From: Candidatus Zixiibacteriota bacterium
GTDB lineage: Bacteria; Zixibacteria; MSB-5A5; GN15; JAAZOE01
Direction: 5' to 3'
DNA: 32,733 nt
NCBI GenBank assembly: GCA_030668485.1
Contig: DAOUTW010000050.1
Span: forward strand, 1-32,733
In this document: piece after piece, positions 26,301 through 32,733 of the stretch
Position numbering within the stretch: position 1 is the first letter of the stretch
Layout: every line of letters starts with the position of its first letter
Position numbers and translations under genes: made by a program
The notes under the pieces: generated by a model
The model's database searches: none
What the model was told of the DNA's origin: nothing
Seen by the model: only the letters and a program-made list of their open reading frames with translations

Positions 26301-28417
26301 TAGAGAAAGATATCAAATCGGATATTCTGACCGCCGGCGTCGGGACCAGGGATCGAATTCTGGTTATCGATGACGAGAAGCGGATGTGCGATTCGCTGGA
26401 AGCATTGCTGACCGATTCCGGATTTGAAGTCGCCACCTTTCAGGAAAGCGAAAAGGCGGCAGAGGAAATAAAGACCGGCCGTTTTGACCTGATCATTTCC
26501 GATATAAAAATGCCGGGTATGAGCGGTCTTGATATGCTTCGCATCGCTCGTAGAGTGGATAATCAGGCGCTGGTAGTTCTTATGACCGCGTATGGCTCGC
26601 TGGAGTCGGCGCTGGAGGCGATTAATCAGGGCGCTTACGATTACCTGCTCAAGCCGGTCGAATATCCTCAACTGGAGCTGGTGATCAAGCGAGGGCTGGA
26701 AAAAAGGCGACTGGGCCGTGCCAAGTCGTTTTTGCTGACCGAACTTCAGGCCAAGAACCAGGAACTCAGCGACCGCCTGGAAGAGATCAATGCTCTCTAT
26801 CAGGCCGGAAAATCGCTGGCCTCGACTTTTGAATTGAAAGAGCTCTTGACGACTATTATCGGCCTGGCGGTCGGTGTGCTTCATGCCAAGATCGGCTCGA
26901 TAATGCTGCTCAATGACGACAGGGAATATCTGAGTATCGCTGCCGCGATCGGATTGGATGAAGAAGTGATCAAGACTACCCGGCTGCCGATCGGATCGTC
27001 GATTGCCGGATATGTGGCCGAGACCAAAAAGCCGTTGTTTGTCAACAATGTTGAAAAGGACACCCGGTTCAAGCGGGAAAACCGTGAGGAGCGATATGGC
27101 CCTGCCTCGCTTCTTTCAGTGCCGTTGATGGTTAAGAAGCGAGTTATTGGGGTGGTCAATATCGCTCATAAAGCTGACGACGGTGAATTTGGTGAGCATG
27201 ATTTAAAATTGCTGAATACTTTTGCGACCCAGGCGGCGGTGGCGATTGATAACGCCTCCACTTTTCACCAGTTAAAAAGGCGGGTCGAGGAGCTTTCCAC
27301 GCTTCAAGAGATCAGTGATGCGATGTCGCGAGCCGGATCGGTCCAAAACCTTCAGGAGATTATTTTCTGGGGTATTCGAAACCTGATGCCGGCGGAAATA
27401 TCACTCTGGTTCCGATGGAACGCCGCGGAAAAAACGCTGTCATATACCGGCGGAGCCGGGCATCGGGAGATCAATCTTGACCTGACGATCAAAACCGAAG
27501 CAGAAATGCTTTCATCGCCAGACAAGGCGAGAATGTTAATCCTGGAGAATTTGCCCGATCGGGAGGAATGCGGTGTTCCGACCGAGTGTTTCACTACTTT
27601 CTTTATTCATAGTGAGGTTGGTCTGGCATATGTCTTTTGTCTGGCGTCGTCAACGGAGGAGTGCTTTTCGGCTGAGGATGAAAAAATAGCCGGTTTGATC
27701 GCCAGCCAGGCGGCCTCGATGTACGAGCGGGAACGGGCGATTCTCAACGCCACCCGGCTGCTGACGATGGGTAACATGATCTCGGAGATATCGCATGACA
27801 TGCGCAAACCGCTGACCAATATTCGGGGTGGGCTGCAGATTATGCGTTCCCGGTGGCCGGAACTGGCCGATGAGTCGGATCTGTTCAAGATGGCCGAAGA
27901 GGAAGTACTTCGACTCAACGAGTTGGTCCGGGAACTGGTCGATTTTTCCAATCCGAATAAGTATCAGACCGAGCGGATCAATATTGCCGGTGTGATCGAG
28001 CGGGCAGTGCAACTGGTCAGCCGTGATATGGAACAGAAAGCCATCACCTGCAAAACCGAGTTCGAGGAAAACCTGCCCGATCTGTTTGTCAATAAAAACC
28101 AGATTATGGAAGTGTTTTTAAACCTGATTATCAATGCCATTGAGGCTTTGAGCAAAGAAGGGACTCTGACCCTGCGGGCGGCACTCAATGATCGGGATAA
28201 TCTCAAAATGATCAAGATGGATGTGGCCGATAACGGTTGCGGAATCGACGATAAAGACCAGGCCATCATTTTTGACCGATACTACACGAACAAAGAAACA
28301 GGAACCGGTCTGGGGCTGGCGGTCGTGGAAAGAATAGTCTCGGCTCATGGGGGGCGGATTGAAGTGCAAAGCGAGAAGGGTGTCGGTACTACTTTTAGTA
28401 TTTATCTGCCTCGCTGA
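26297..28417 (+). CDS. REC-GAF-GAF-histidine kinase hybrid
   Basis: A 706-residue cytosolic signalling protein with the receiver at the front. REC (about 18-135) has D25/D26, phospho-acceptor D69 in LIISDIKMPG and K119. A coiled coil (about 143-165) is followed by GAF1 (about 178-322) and a second, more divergent GAF (about 345-478). The DHp histidine is H500 in ISEISHDMRKPLTNIRGG, and the ATPase domain contains NLIINAIEALSKEG, VADNGCGI and GTGLGLAVVERIVSAHGG. A phosphorelay from the kinase at 24951 to D69 and on to the NtrC-type regulator is plausible. It overlaps the upstream kinase by 4 bp (ATGA). Confidence 0.88.
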   Translation: MIEKDIKSDILTAGVGTRDRILVIDDEKRMCDSLEALLTDSGFEVATFQESEKAAEEIKTGRFDLIISDIKMPGMSGLDMLRIARRVDNQALVVLMTAYGSLESALEAINQGAYDYLLKPVEYPQLELVIKRGLEKRRLGRAKSFLLTELQAKNQELSDRLEEINALYQAGKSLASTFELKELLTTIIGLAVGVLHAKIGSIMLLNDDREYLSIAAAIGLDEEVIKTTRLPIGSSIAGYVAETKKPLFVNNVEKDTRFKRENREERYGPASLLSVPLMVKKRVIGVVNIAHKADDGEFGEHDLKLLNTFATQAAVAIDNASTFHQLKRRVEELSTLQEISDAMSRAGSVQNLQEIIFWGIRNLMPAEISLWFRWNAAEKTLSYTGGAGHREINLDLTIKTEAEMLSSPDKARMLILENLPDREECGVPTECFTTFFIHSEVGLAYVFCLASSTEECFSAEDEKIAGLIASQAASMYERERAILNATRLLTMGNMISEISHDMRKPLTNIRGGLQIMRSRWPELADESDLFKMAEEEVLRLNELVRELVDFSNPNKYQTERINIAGVIERAVQLVSRDMEQKAITCKTEFEENLPDLFVNKNQIMEVFLNLIINAIEALSKEGTLTLRAALNDRDNLKMIKMDVADNGCGIDDKDQAIIFDRYYTNKETGTGLGLAVVERIVSAHGGRIEVQSEKGVGTTFSIYLPR

Positions 28418-28523
28418 CGGCATATTGCAAAAAATTGCAAAAATGTGACATTATTTCGCCTGAATCGCTTGATTTTTCCTTCATTTTACCGATTAATTGC
28501 GTAAGAATTGAGGCTATTATTAT

Positions 28524-29945
28524 ATGAAACAAGATCGTTTAAAAATTCTCGTTATCGACGACGACCCCAAGGTCGCCTGGATCCTGACGGAAGGATTGTC
28601 CGGCAGTTTCGACTTCGTCTCCGCCCGCAATGGCAGTGAGGGGCTACAGATGGTGACGACGGAAAAGCCAAGCCTGGTTTTGCTCGACATCAAAATGCCC
28701 GATATGTCCGGGATCGAAGTCCTAAAAAAGCTTAACAAGATCGACAACCGGCCCGAAATTATCATGCTTTCGGGTCATGACGATACCCATTATGTGGTAG
28801 AGTCGATTCAGAGCGGTGCGGCGGAATTTATAAAAAAGCCATTTGATGTCAAAGAAGTCGAAATTCATATCAACGGTGTTTTGGAAAAGAACCGCCTCAA
28901 ACGTGAAGTCTCTACCCTCAAAACGGAACTGCGTACCAGGTCGCAATACGATTCGTTTATTGGCGACTCTCATAAAATTATGCAGGTCAAGAACTTGGTC
29001 GAGCAGGTCGCTGGTTCGGAATTAACGGTATTGATCCGGGGTGAATCGGGAACCGGTAAGGAAATTGTCGCTCGCATGCTTCATAATATGTCGGGCCGTA
29101 GCGAGGAATCATTCACTAAGGTCAACTGCGCCGCGATACCGCGCGATCTTCTTGAGGCGGAGTTGTTCGGCTATGAAAAGGGTGCCTTCACCGGAGCTCA
29201 CAAGACGAAACCGGGGCGATTTGAGGTGGCCAACAAGGGGACGATGTTCCTTGATGAAATCGGCGATATGCCGATGGAATTGCAATCGAAACTTCTCCAG
29301 GTGCTGGAACAGCAAGAGTTCGTCCGAGTCGGAGGGATCAACACCATTCATGTGGATGTCAGAATAATTTGCGCCACCAACCGCAACCTCGAAGAAGCGA
29401 TAAAGCTGGGCCGGTTCCGTGACGACCTCTTCTATCGTCTTAATGAAATAACCATTTTCCTGCCTCCATTGCGGGATCGTAGCGAGGATGTCACGCTGCT
29501 GGCCGATCATTTTATCGATAAATATAAAAAACTGTATCAGCGGGAAGCTTCTCCGCTGGGCCCGGATGCCATTTCTCAGCTTACGGCAGCGCCCTGGCCG
29601 GGTAATGTCCGTCAGTTGGAGAATCTCATCAAGCAGGTAGTGGTTCGCGGCGAGGAATCTATTATCGCCGATTTGTTGGCCGGTCAGTCGGTATCAACGG
29701 AAAATGTATTGCAACCGGTCGGCGCAACCTCGGTTCAAAATGCGACGGCGACTCCGCCGGTCGAGAAGGACTATTCACTTAAAAAACGGGTGGCTCGGGC
29801 GGTCAGCCGCGAGGAAAAGGGGTTGATCTCCGAGGTTCTTAATCGGACCAACTGGAACCGCCGCAAGGCGGCCGAGATTCTTGCCATCAGCTATCGATCA
29901 TTGCTTTATAAAATCAAAGAATATGGCCTGAACGAGATGAAATAA
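28524..29945 (+). CDS. NtrC-family sigma54-dependent response regulator (PrsR-like)
   Basis: A 473-residue activator. The receiver (1-120) has phospho-acceptor D55 in [10 protein letters not shown] and K104 in EFIKKPFD. The AAA+ domain (about 140-375) has Walker A GESGTGKE (173-180), the sigma54-contacting GAFTGA (220-225), Walker [12 protein letters not shown] and the arginine-finger region [10 protein letters not shown]. The Fis-type helix-turn-helix is at the C-terminus ([20 protein letters not shown]). It should open sigma54 promoters; the only good one seen nearby is at 31070, before the PEP-CTERM gene. By context it resembles PrsR of PEP-CTERM systems. It starts after a 106-bp A+T-rich gap with repeated ATTGCAAAAA, so it may have its own promoter. 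Confidence 0.93.
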   Translation: MKQDRLKILVIDDDPKVAWILTEGLSGSFDFVSARNGSEGLQMVTTEKPSLVLLDIKMPDMSGIEVLKKLNKIDNRPEIIMLSGHDDTHYVVESIQSGAAEFIKKPFDVKEVEIHINGVLEKNRLKREVSTLKTELRTRSQYDSFIGDSHKIMQVKNLVEQVAGSELTVLIRGESGTGKEIVARMLHNMSGRSEESFTKVNCAAIPRDLLEAELFGYEKGAFTGAHKTKPGRFEVANKGTMFLDEIGDMPMELQSKLLQVLEQQEFVRVGGINTIHVDVRIICATNRNLEEAIKLGRFRDDLFYRLNEITIFLPPLRDRSEDVTLLADHFIDKYKKLYQREASPLGPDAISQLTAAPWPGNVRQLENLIKQVVVRGEESIIADLLAGQSVSTENVLQPVGATSVQNATATPPVEKDYSLKKRVARAVSREEKGLISEVLNRTNWNRRKAAEILAISYRSLLYKIKEYGLNEMK

Positions 29946-30311
29946 TTTATATAACTTTATTGGGCATTAAAATACTATAAGTTGATTTGGGTGTGGGAAT
30001 AATTGACACTTTTATGAAGTCTCGGTGATTTCATCATCAAATTACCATCGATTTTAATCAAAAAATAGGGCGTGACGCATCTTTTTGCATATCTGGCTAC
30101 TATTTGAGGATATTATTGACTATTATTGATGTTTATGTATTCCCCATAAGGTCTATTCTATCAAGTGATTAGGCTCTGTGTCGAGAGATGGTCCTTATTA
30201 TTGCGTCTATCATTGGGAATGGTAATTGCTGCATGTTTTATGCTTGAAGTTGATGGTAAAATATAGGATATAATCTCCATGGTTGCCTTTAATGGAAGGA
30301 ATCAATCAGGC
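29946..30311 (+). other. A+T-rich intergenic region with possible promoter
   Basis: No gene or terminator is evident. TTGACA at 30003-30008 lacks a good -10. TATAAT at 30269-30274 would place a start near 30281, leaving a 30-nt leader with GGAAGGA (30294-30300) before ATG 30312; its -35 is weak (TTGAAG, 19 bp away). The region may hold regulatory sites I cannot identify. Confidence 0.4.
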
Positions 30312-30755
30312 ATGGATGCCGATAAAGTAAGCCGATTCCGAGATATCGCATTGATGGAGTTGAAACGGGCCGAGAGATACCGTAATTTTCTGTCGCTGTT
30401 GGTTTTAAACTTGTCAGAATTTCTCTCGACTGCCGGGCGGCGCAAAATCGATTCTCGCGAAGAAGCTGACAAATTTATGGAAAGCCTGGTCGACCGTGTC
30501 AAGGGTGGAGCACGTGAAACCGACTTGATATCCGGATTATACAGTGCCCGTCTGGTAATGTTGCTACCGGAAACCGATCGTAGCGGAGCCGGGGTAGCAG
30601 CCGAAAGATTTCAGGATCTTCTTTCCGAATTCTTGTCAGACTTCCTCGAATCCGATTATCGATTTGATGTTCCGCTGGAAATTACATCATTTCCCGAACA
30701 ATCAGGCAAGAAACATTTTCAAAACAGGCTATCGAATCTGTTCGTCCGCGGATAA
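30312..30755 (+). CDS. Degenerate GGDEF-like domain protein
   Basis: A 147-residue protein shaped like a diguanylate cyclase core. FRDIALMELKRAERYRNFLS then LLVLNLSEF corresponds to the usual LxxARRYxxPLSLLLLDIDxF start, and ARETDLISGLYSARLVMLLP lines up with RxTDLVARLGGDEFAVLLP. The catalytic GGDEF is replaced by LYSARL, so it should not make c-di-GMP; it may bind a ligand or partner. ATG 30312 is chosen because the -10-like TATAAT and GGAAGGA precede it; an ATG at 30279 is possible. It sits between the sigma54 activator and the PEP-CTERM gene, which suggests a role in that circuit. Confidence 0.62.
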   Translation: MDADKVSRFRDIALMELKRAERYRNFLSLLVLNLSEFLSTAGRRKIDSREEADKFMESLVDRVKGGARETDLISGLYSARLVMLLPETDRSGAGVAAERFQDLLSEFLSDFLESDYRFDVPLEITSFPEQSGKKHFQNRLSNLFVRG

Positions 30756-30897
30756 ACCGGCGATTATGCCTGCATCCTAATAAATTCTGTGTCCTGCTCA
30801 AAGGCAGTGATTGAGTAGTCGAGGGTGTGATTTTTGGTTTTGGCGACTACCAATCCCGATCCTGCCCTTTTCAAAGTTAATAATCTATTAATATTTT

Positions 30898-30914
30898 TGT
30901 CCAGTCTGTGAACA
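30898..30914. promoter_or_regulatory. Candidate activator site 1 (TGTCCA-N5-TGAACA)
   Basis: A 17-bp inverted repeat with one mismatch relative to site 2 (TGAACA instead of TGGACA). Its centre is 84 bp from that of site 2, which is eight turns of DNA, so both would face the same side of the helix. It lies about 165 bp upstream of the sigma54 promoter. Confidence 0.5.
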
Positions 30915-30981
30915 TTGGCCCTCTTATTACCTTATTGTCAGGCAAGCTGTTAAGGTCTGATTTACCGATTCATCGTTTAAG

Positions 30982-30998
30982 TGTCCACTCATTGGACA
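30982..30998. promoter_or_regulatory. Candidate activator site 2 (TGTCCA-N5-TGGACA)
   Basis: A perfect 17-bp inverted repeat about 72 bp upstream of the -24 element, at a usual distance for binding of an NtrC-type enhancer protein. The likely ligand is the regulator encoded at 28524. Confidence 0.6.
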
Positions 30999-31069
30999 TG
31001 TGTATTTCCCGGGATTTTATCAACTCTCATAAGTCGTTGATAGACAACATCAATTAAACATCTCAGGTC

Positions 31070-31085
31070 CGGCATGGATGTTGCG
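31070..31085 (+). promoter_or_regulatory. Sigma54 (-24/-12) promoter of the PEP-CTERM gene
   Basis: GGCATG (31071-31076), four bases, then TTGC (31081-31084) fits the TGGCACG-N4-TTGC consensus with the invariant GG and GC 12 bp apart. Of the six -24 bases shown only one (T for C) differs. Transcription would start near 31096, leaving a 35-nt leader with GGGAAG before ATG 31131. Confidence 0.78.
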
Positions 31086-31130
31086 GCATAATGGACGAGA
31101 AATGACAACTTTATAACGGGAAGAATGATC

Positions 31131-31475
31131 ATGAAAAGACAACTTTTAGTCATACTTTCGCTGGCCTGCTTGATATTGACCCCTGCCTTGAGTTTTGCCG
31201 TCGATTTTGAAGAAGCTCAAAATCGTACTTTGGAATCAAGTAATGCCAACGCCTGGGAAATGCTCGATGACGGTAATACTGCAGATCAATCGCAGCCTTT
31301 TGGCGCTTTCGATCCAAACGCGACCGATAAAAACACCGATCCGAGCTATCCGTATGATTCCAACAACACCACCCCGGTAGACAGTGTGCCGCCGCAGGTT
31401 CCTGAACCGGCCACGATGATTCTTCTGGGAATGGGGCTTATCGGCCTCGGCGTCGGTCGCAAATTACGCAAGTAA
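31131..31475 (+). CDS. Short PEP-CTERM sorting-domain protein
   Basis: A secreted protein of 114 residues. Residues 1-23 are a signal peptide (ending in LSFA). The mature part (24-88) is low-complexity, rich in Asp, Asn, Ser, Thr and Pro, with no recognised domain. The C-terminus is a classic PEP-CTERM signal: VPEPATMILLGMGL at 90-103, a short membrane helix, then RKLRK. Such proteins are cleaved and sorted by exosortase and often act with exopolysaccharide in aggregates or biofilm. ATG 31131 has GGGAAG 7 nt upstream; ATG 31125 is too close to it. No exosortase gene is in the window. The gene has its own sigma54 promoter and terminator. Confidence 0.93.
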   Translation: MKRQLLVILSLACLILTPALSFAVDFEEAQNRTLESSNANAWEMLDDGNTADQSQPFGAFDPNATDKNTDPSYPYDSNNTTPVDSVPPQVPEPATMILLGMGLIGLGVGRKLRK

Positions 31476-31508
31476 GCACCGGTATTGATAATGTTGATAG
31501 AAATTTAA

Positions 31509-31534
31509 GGCCGCCTTTCATAGGCGGCCTTTTT
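31509..31534 (+). terminator. Rho-independent terminator of the PEP-CTERM gene
   Basis: GGCCGCC (31509-31515) and GGCGGCC (31523-31529) form a perfect 7-bp stem with a 7-nt loop, followed by five T. It lies 34 bp after the stop codon. Confidence 0.92.
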
Positions 31535-31576
31535 GTATATAGCTCGACTCAGAAGAATGTCTACTCGCTGAGATAC

Positions 31577-31716
31577 ATATAAACCCACCCCGGACAAGCC
31601 GGAGTGGGCCACCGGCAGGGTGGATCACCGACAAGAACATAAAATCTCATGGGAATTATCTCGATTCGGTGGCCCACCTGAAATTCGCTCCCGGCGGATT
31701 TCAGGTGGGTTTATAT
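31577..31716. repeat. Paired inverted REP elements (BIME-like), family B
   Basis: The unit is bounded by ATATAAACCCACC (31577-31589) and its exact reverse complement (31704-31716). The left REP is a hairpin CCCACCCCGG/CCGGAGTGGG; the right has 12-bp arms CCCACCTGAAAT (31673-31684) and ATTTCAGGTGGG (31698-31709). It lies 9 bp past the stop of the minus-strand RAYT and resembles the tandem repeat upstream of that gene, so it is likely that RAYT's target family. Confidence 0.82.
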
Positions 31717-31725
31717 CGCCTAAAG

Positions 31726-32259
31726 CTACAATTCAACATCGTCTATAAAAACAATAGGATCCCGCTTTCCATGATACCAATTATAACTGGACCATGACCA
31801 GTCGCCGGGATCAGAAACCAATCCGGCCTTAACAGGATTCATATGACAATAATTTATCTTATCACGTACAGCCTTGATGGTTCGACAATTATGATCATAG
31901 CATCGGCGCTGCCAGAAAGCGTAACGAGGCCTGCCATCTCTTACAACCGCCAATCTCGTGAGTCTCCCGGGCTGGGATTTCTTCCAGATGTTGATTATTT
32001 TCCTTCCGGATTGACCCTTCATTGCACCTACTATCGGTCCCAGCAGTATCTCGCTATGTGGATATAATACCAGGTGCACATGATTTGGCATGATTACATA
32101 ACCAAGAACTGATAATCCATACCTTTTCCTCGCCTTTTCCAATTCCGACAGAAGTGTAATAGTAGTAAATTCATCAATCAAAAGACGATGATAATGAAAG
32201 CATGAAAAAGTGACAAAGCGTGCTGTGCCGAGATTATCGAAGTGTTTGAGTTTGGTCAT
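31726..32259 (-). CDS. REP-associated tyrosine transposase (RAYT, second type)
   Basis: A 177-residue Y1 HUH transposase on the minus strand. The HUH motif is H60-V-H62 in VIMPNHVHLVLYP, catalytic tyrosine is probably Y121 in FWQRRCYDHNC, and the end carries INYCHMNPVKAGLV. It belongs to the same superfamily as the gene at 16135 but the sequences are quite different and it is flanked by another REP family: a BIME downstream of its stop and a tandem array upstream of its start. It is probably a separately acquired element; RAYTs are usually single-copy and vertically kept rather than actively mobile. Confidence 0.9.
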   Translation of the reverse strand: MTKLKHFDNLGTARFVTFSCFHYHRLLIDEFTTITLLSELEKARKRYGLSVLGYVIMPNHVHLVLYPHSEILLGPIVGAMKGQSGRKIINIWKKSQPGRLTRLAVVRDGRPRYAFWQRRCYDHNCRTIKAVRDKINYCHMNPVKAGLVSDPGDWSWSSYNWYHGKRDPIVFIDDVEL

Positions 32260-32290
32260 TATTTATTCTCGATGGTGTTATCGTAATTTC

Positions 32291-32584
32291 ATGTAAACCC
32301 ACTCCAGCAAGCTGGGGTGGGCTACCGGCGTGATCATGTAAACCCACCCCGGACAAGCCGGAGTGGGCCACCGGCGATACTCAAAATACTCTATTTTACC
32401 ACCCCCACAATCACATATTTTACTAGAAGCCACAATCATGTAAACCCACTCCAGCAAGCTGGGGTGGGCCACCGGCGTGATCATGTAAACCCACCCCGGA
32501 CAAGCCGGGGGGGGCCACCGGCAATACTCAAAATACTCAATATTACCACCCCCACAATCACATATTTTACTAGAAGCCACAATC
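32291..32584. repeat. 147-bp tandem duplication with REP family B
   Basis: Two copies, 32291-32437 and 32438-32584, run head to tail. Each starts ATGTAAACCCACTCC and contains two REP hairpins (CCACTCCAGC/GCTGGGGTGG type and CCCACCCCGG/CCGG type) and a shared A+T-rich tail with ACCACCCCCACAATCACATA. They differ at only a few bases, so the duplication is recent. The next 8 bases (ATGTAAAC) begin a third copy but break off into the IS481 element. Confidence 0.9.
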
Positions 32585-32585
32585 A

Positions 32586-32733
32586 TGTAAACGGTACAGA
32601 CTCACTACCTTGGTAACAGTTTAGACTCAAGACATGGGTAACAGTTCGTATAACGGCATAGGCCAGGAGGTATTGCTATGCCGTGGAAAGAGACCCGTGT
32701 TATGGATGAGCGATTGAAGTTTTTAGGCGAGTA
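32586..32733 (+). mobile_element. Left end of an IS481-family element (runs off the window)
   Basis: Sequence diverges from the tandem repeat after ATGTAAAC and reads TGTAAACGGTACAGACTC, with TGT at 32586 fitting the TGT ends of IS481 elements. GGTAACAGTT occurs twice (32612-32621 and 32637-32646), likely transposase-binding repeats. The transposase start follows. The right end is outside the window. Confidence 0.65.
32678..32733 (+). CDS. IS481-family transposase, N-terminal fragment
   Basis: Only the first 18 codons are present before the window ends. They read MPWKETRVMDERLKFLGE, matching from memory the highly conserved MPWKE-x3-MDERLxF start of IS481-family DDE transposases, whose N-terminus is a helix-turn-helix. 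AGGAGG lies 7 nt before the ATG. The end of the frame at 32733 is the window edge, not a stop. Confidence 0.85.
   Translation, partial: MPWKETRVMDERLKFLGE

Larger units (their letters stand above)
30756..31130 (+). other. Upstream region of the PEP-CTERM gene
   Basis: A 375-bp noncoding region. It holds an inverted repeat GTAGTCG/CGACTAC with a 22-nt loop (30815-30850), two 17-bp inverted repeats (30898 and 30982) and a sigma54 promoter (31070-31085), all listed separately or as findings. No gene is visible. Confidence 0.6.

Noticed and set aside
25811-26884. Minus-strand frame of 357 codons across two kinase genes
   Set aside because: It is antisense to conserved histidine kinase and receiver coding sequence and has no recognisable domain.
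28418-28523. Possible sigma54 promoter before the NtrC-type gene
   Set aside because: GGCAT and TTGC are present but the GG-to-GC distance does not fit 12 bp; the repeated ATTGCAAAAA may be regulatory but no class can be assigned.
30790-30806. Third activator-like site TGTCCT-N5-AAGGCA
   Set aside because: The right arm matches only half of the TGGACA consensus and the spacing to site 1 (108 bp) is not in phase with the 84-bp pair.
30815-30850. Inverted repeat GTAGTCG/CGACTAC as a terminator
   Set aside because: The loop is 22 nt and no T-run follows the second arm, so it is not a standard terminator; its role is unknown.
32291-32584. CRISPR array
   Set aside because: Only two long units (147 bp) with hairpins and no spacers; explained by tandem duplication of REP sequence.
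32278-32616. Open frames of about 100 codons on both strands in the tandem REP array
   Set aside because: They simply translate the 147-bp repeat twice, giving an internally repeated protein; the DNA is explained by REP hairpins.

Overview
The window looks like a bacterial chromosome segment from a Gram-negative, probably uncultivated lineage of the FCB / candidate-phylum type (Zixibacteria-like is my best guess). Evidence: a Wza-type outer-membrane export protein, a PEP-CTERM protein, a PorX/PorY pair (best known in Bacteroidota), frequent TTG/GTG starts and 4-bp gene overlaps, and two unrelated REP/RAYT families. The lineage is inferred from gene content; nothing was searched.

Region 1 (1-199) holds the tail of an insertion-sequence-like element (partial transposase C-terminus plus two 21-bp terminal-type repeats) and a consensus sigma70 promoter pointing into region 2. 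Region 2 (215-15320) is one long co-directional surface-polysaccharide locus: export protein, chain-length protein, WbpD/WbpE/WbpI-like enzymes for an acetamido-sugar, MurJ/Wzx-like flippase, Wzy/WaaL-like polymerase or ligase, two GT4 glycosyltransferases, a methyltransferase pseudogene with an internal deletion, a second sugar aminotransferase, a PglC-like initiating phosphoglycosyl transferase, and an unusual protein joining four membrane helices, a CBS pair and an SDR epimerase. It ends at a clear terminator. Region 3 (15340-17039) is noncoding and repeat-rich: a RAYT (REP-associated tyrosine transposase) gene, three copies of its REP hairpin and the 3' stub of a second RAYT copy.

Region 4 (17126-24954) is a housekeeping/regulatory run: serS, porY-like kinase, porX-like PglZ response regulator, tsaE, tsaB, rimI, accD, folC. 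Region 5 (24951-30755) is signalling: a soluble GAF histidine kinase, a REC-GAF-GAF-histidine kinase, an NtrC-family sigma54 activator (PrsR-like), and a degenerate GGDEF-like protein. Region 6 (30756-31534) is a small PEP-CTERM gene with a near-consensus sigma54 promoter, two 17-bp inverted repeats 84 bp apart upstream that look like activator sites, and a strong terminator. Region 7 (31577-32733) is a second RAYT on the minus strand with a different REP family, a 147-bp tandem duplication, and the start of an IS481-family element that runs off the window.

The most coherent hypothesis is that the kinases and NtrC-type regulator of region 5 switch on the sigma54-dependent PEP-CTERM gene, coupling a sorted surface protein to the exopolysaccharide made by region 2, as in known PrsK/PrsR-PEP-CTERM systems. 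No exosortase, UDP-sugar dehydrogenases (WbpA/WbpB), T9SS genes, tRNA, rRNA or CRISPR array were seen in the window.
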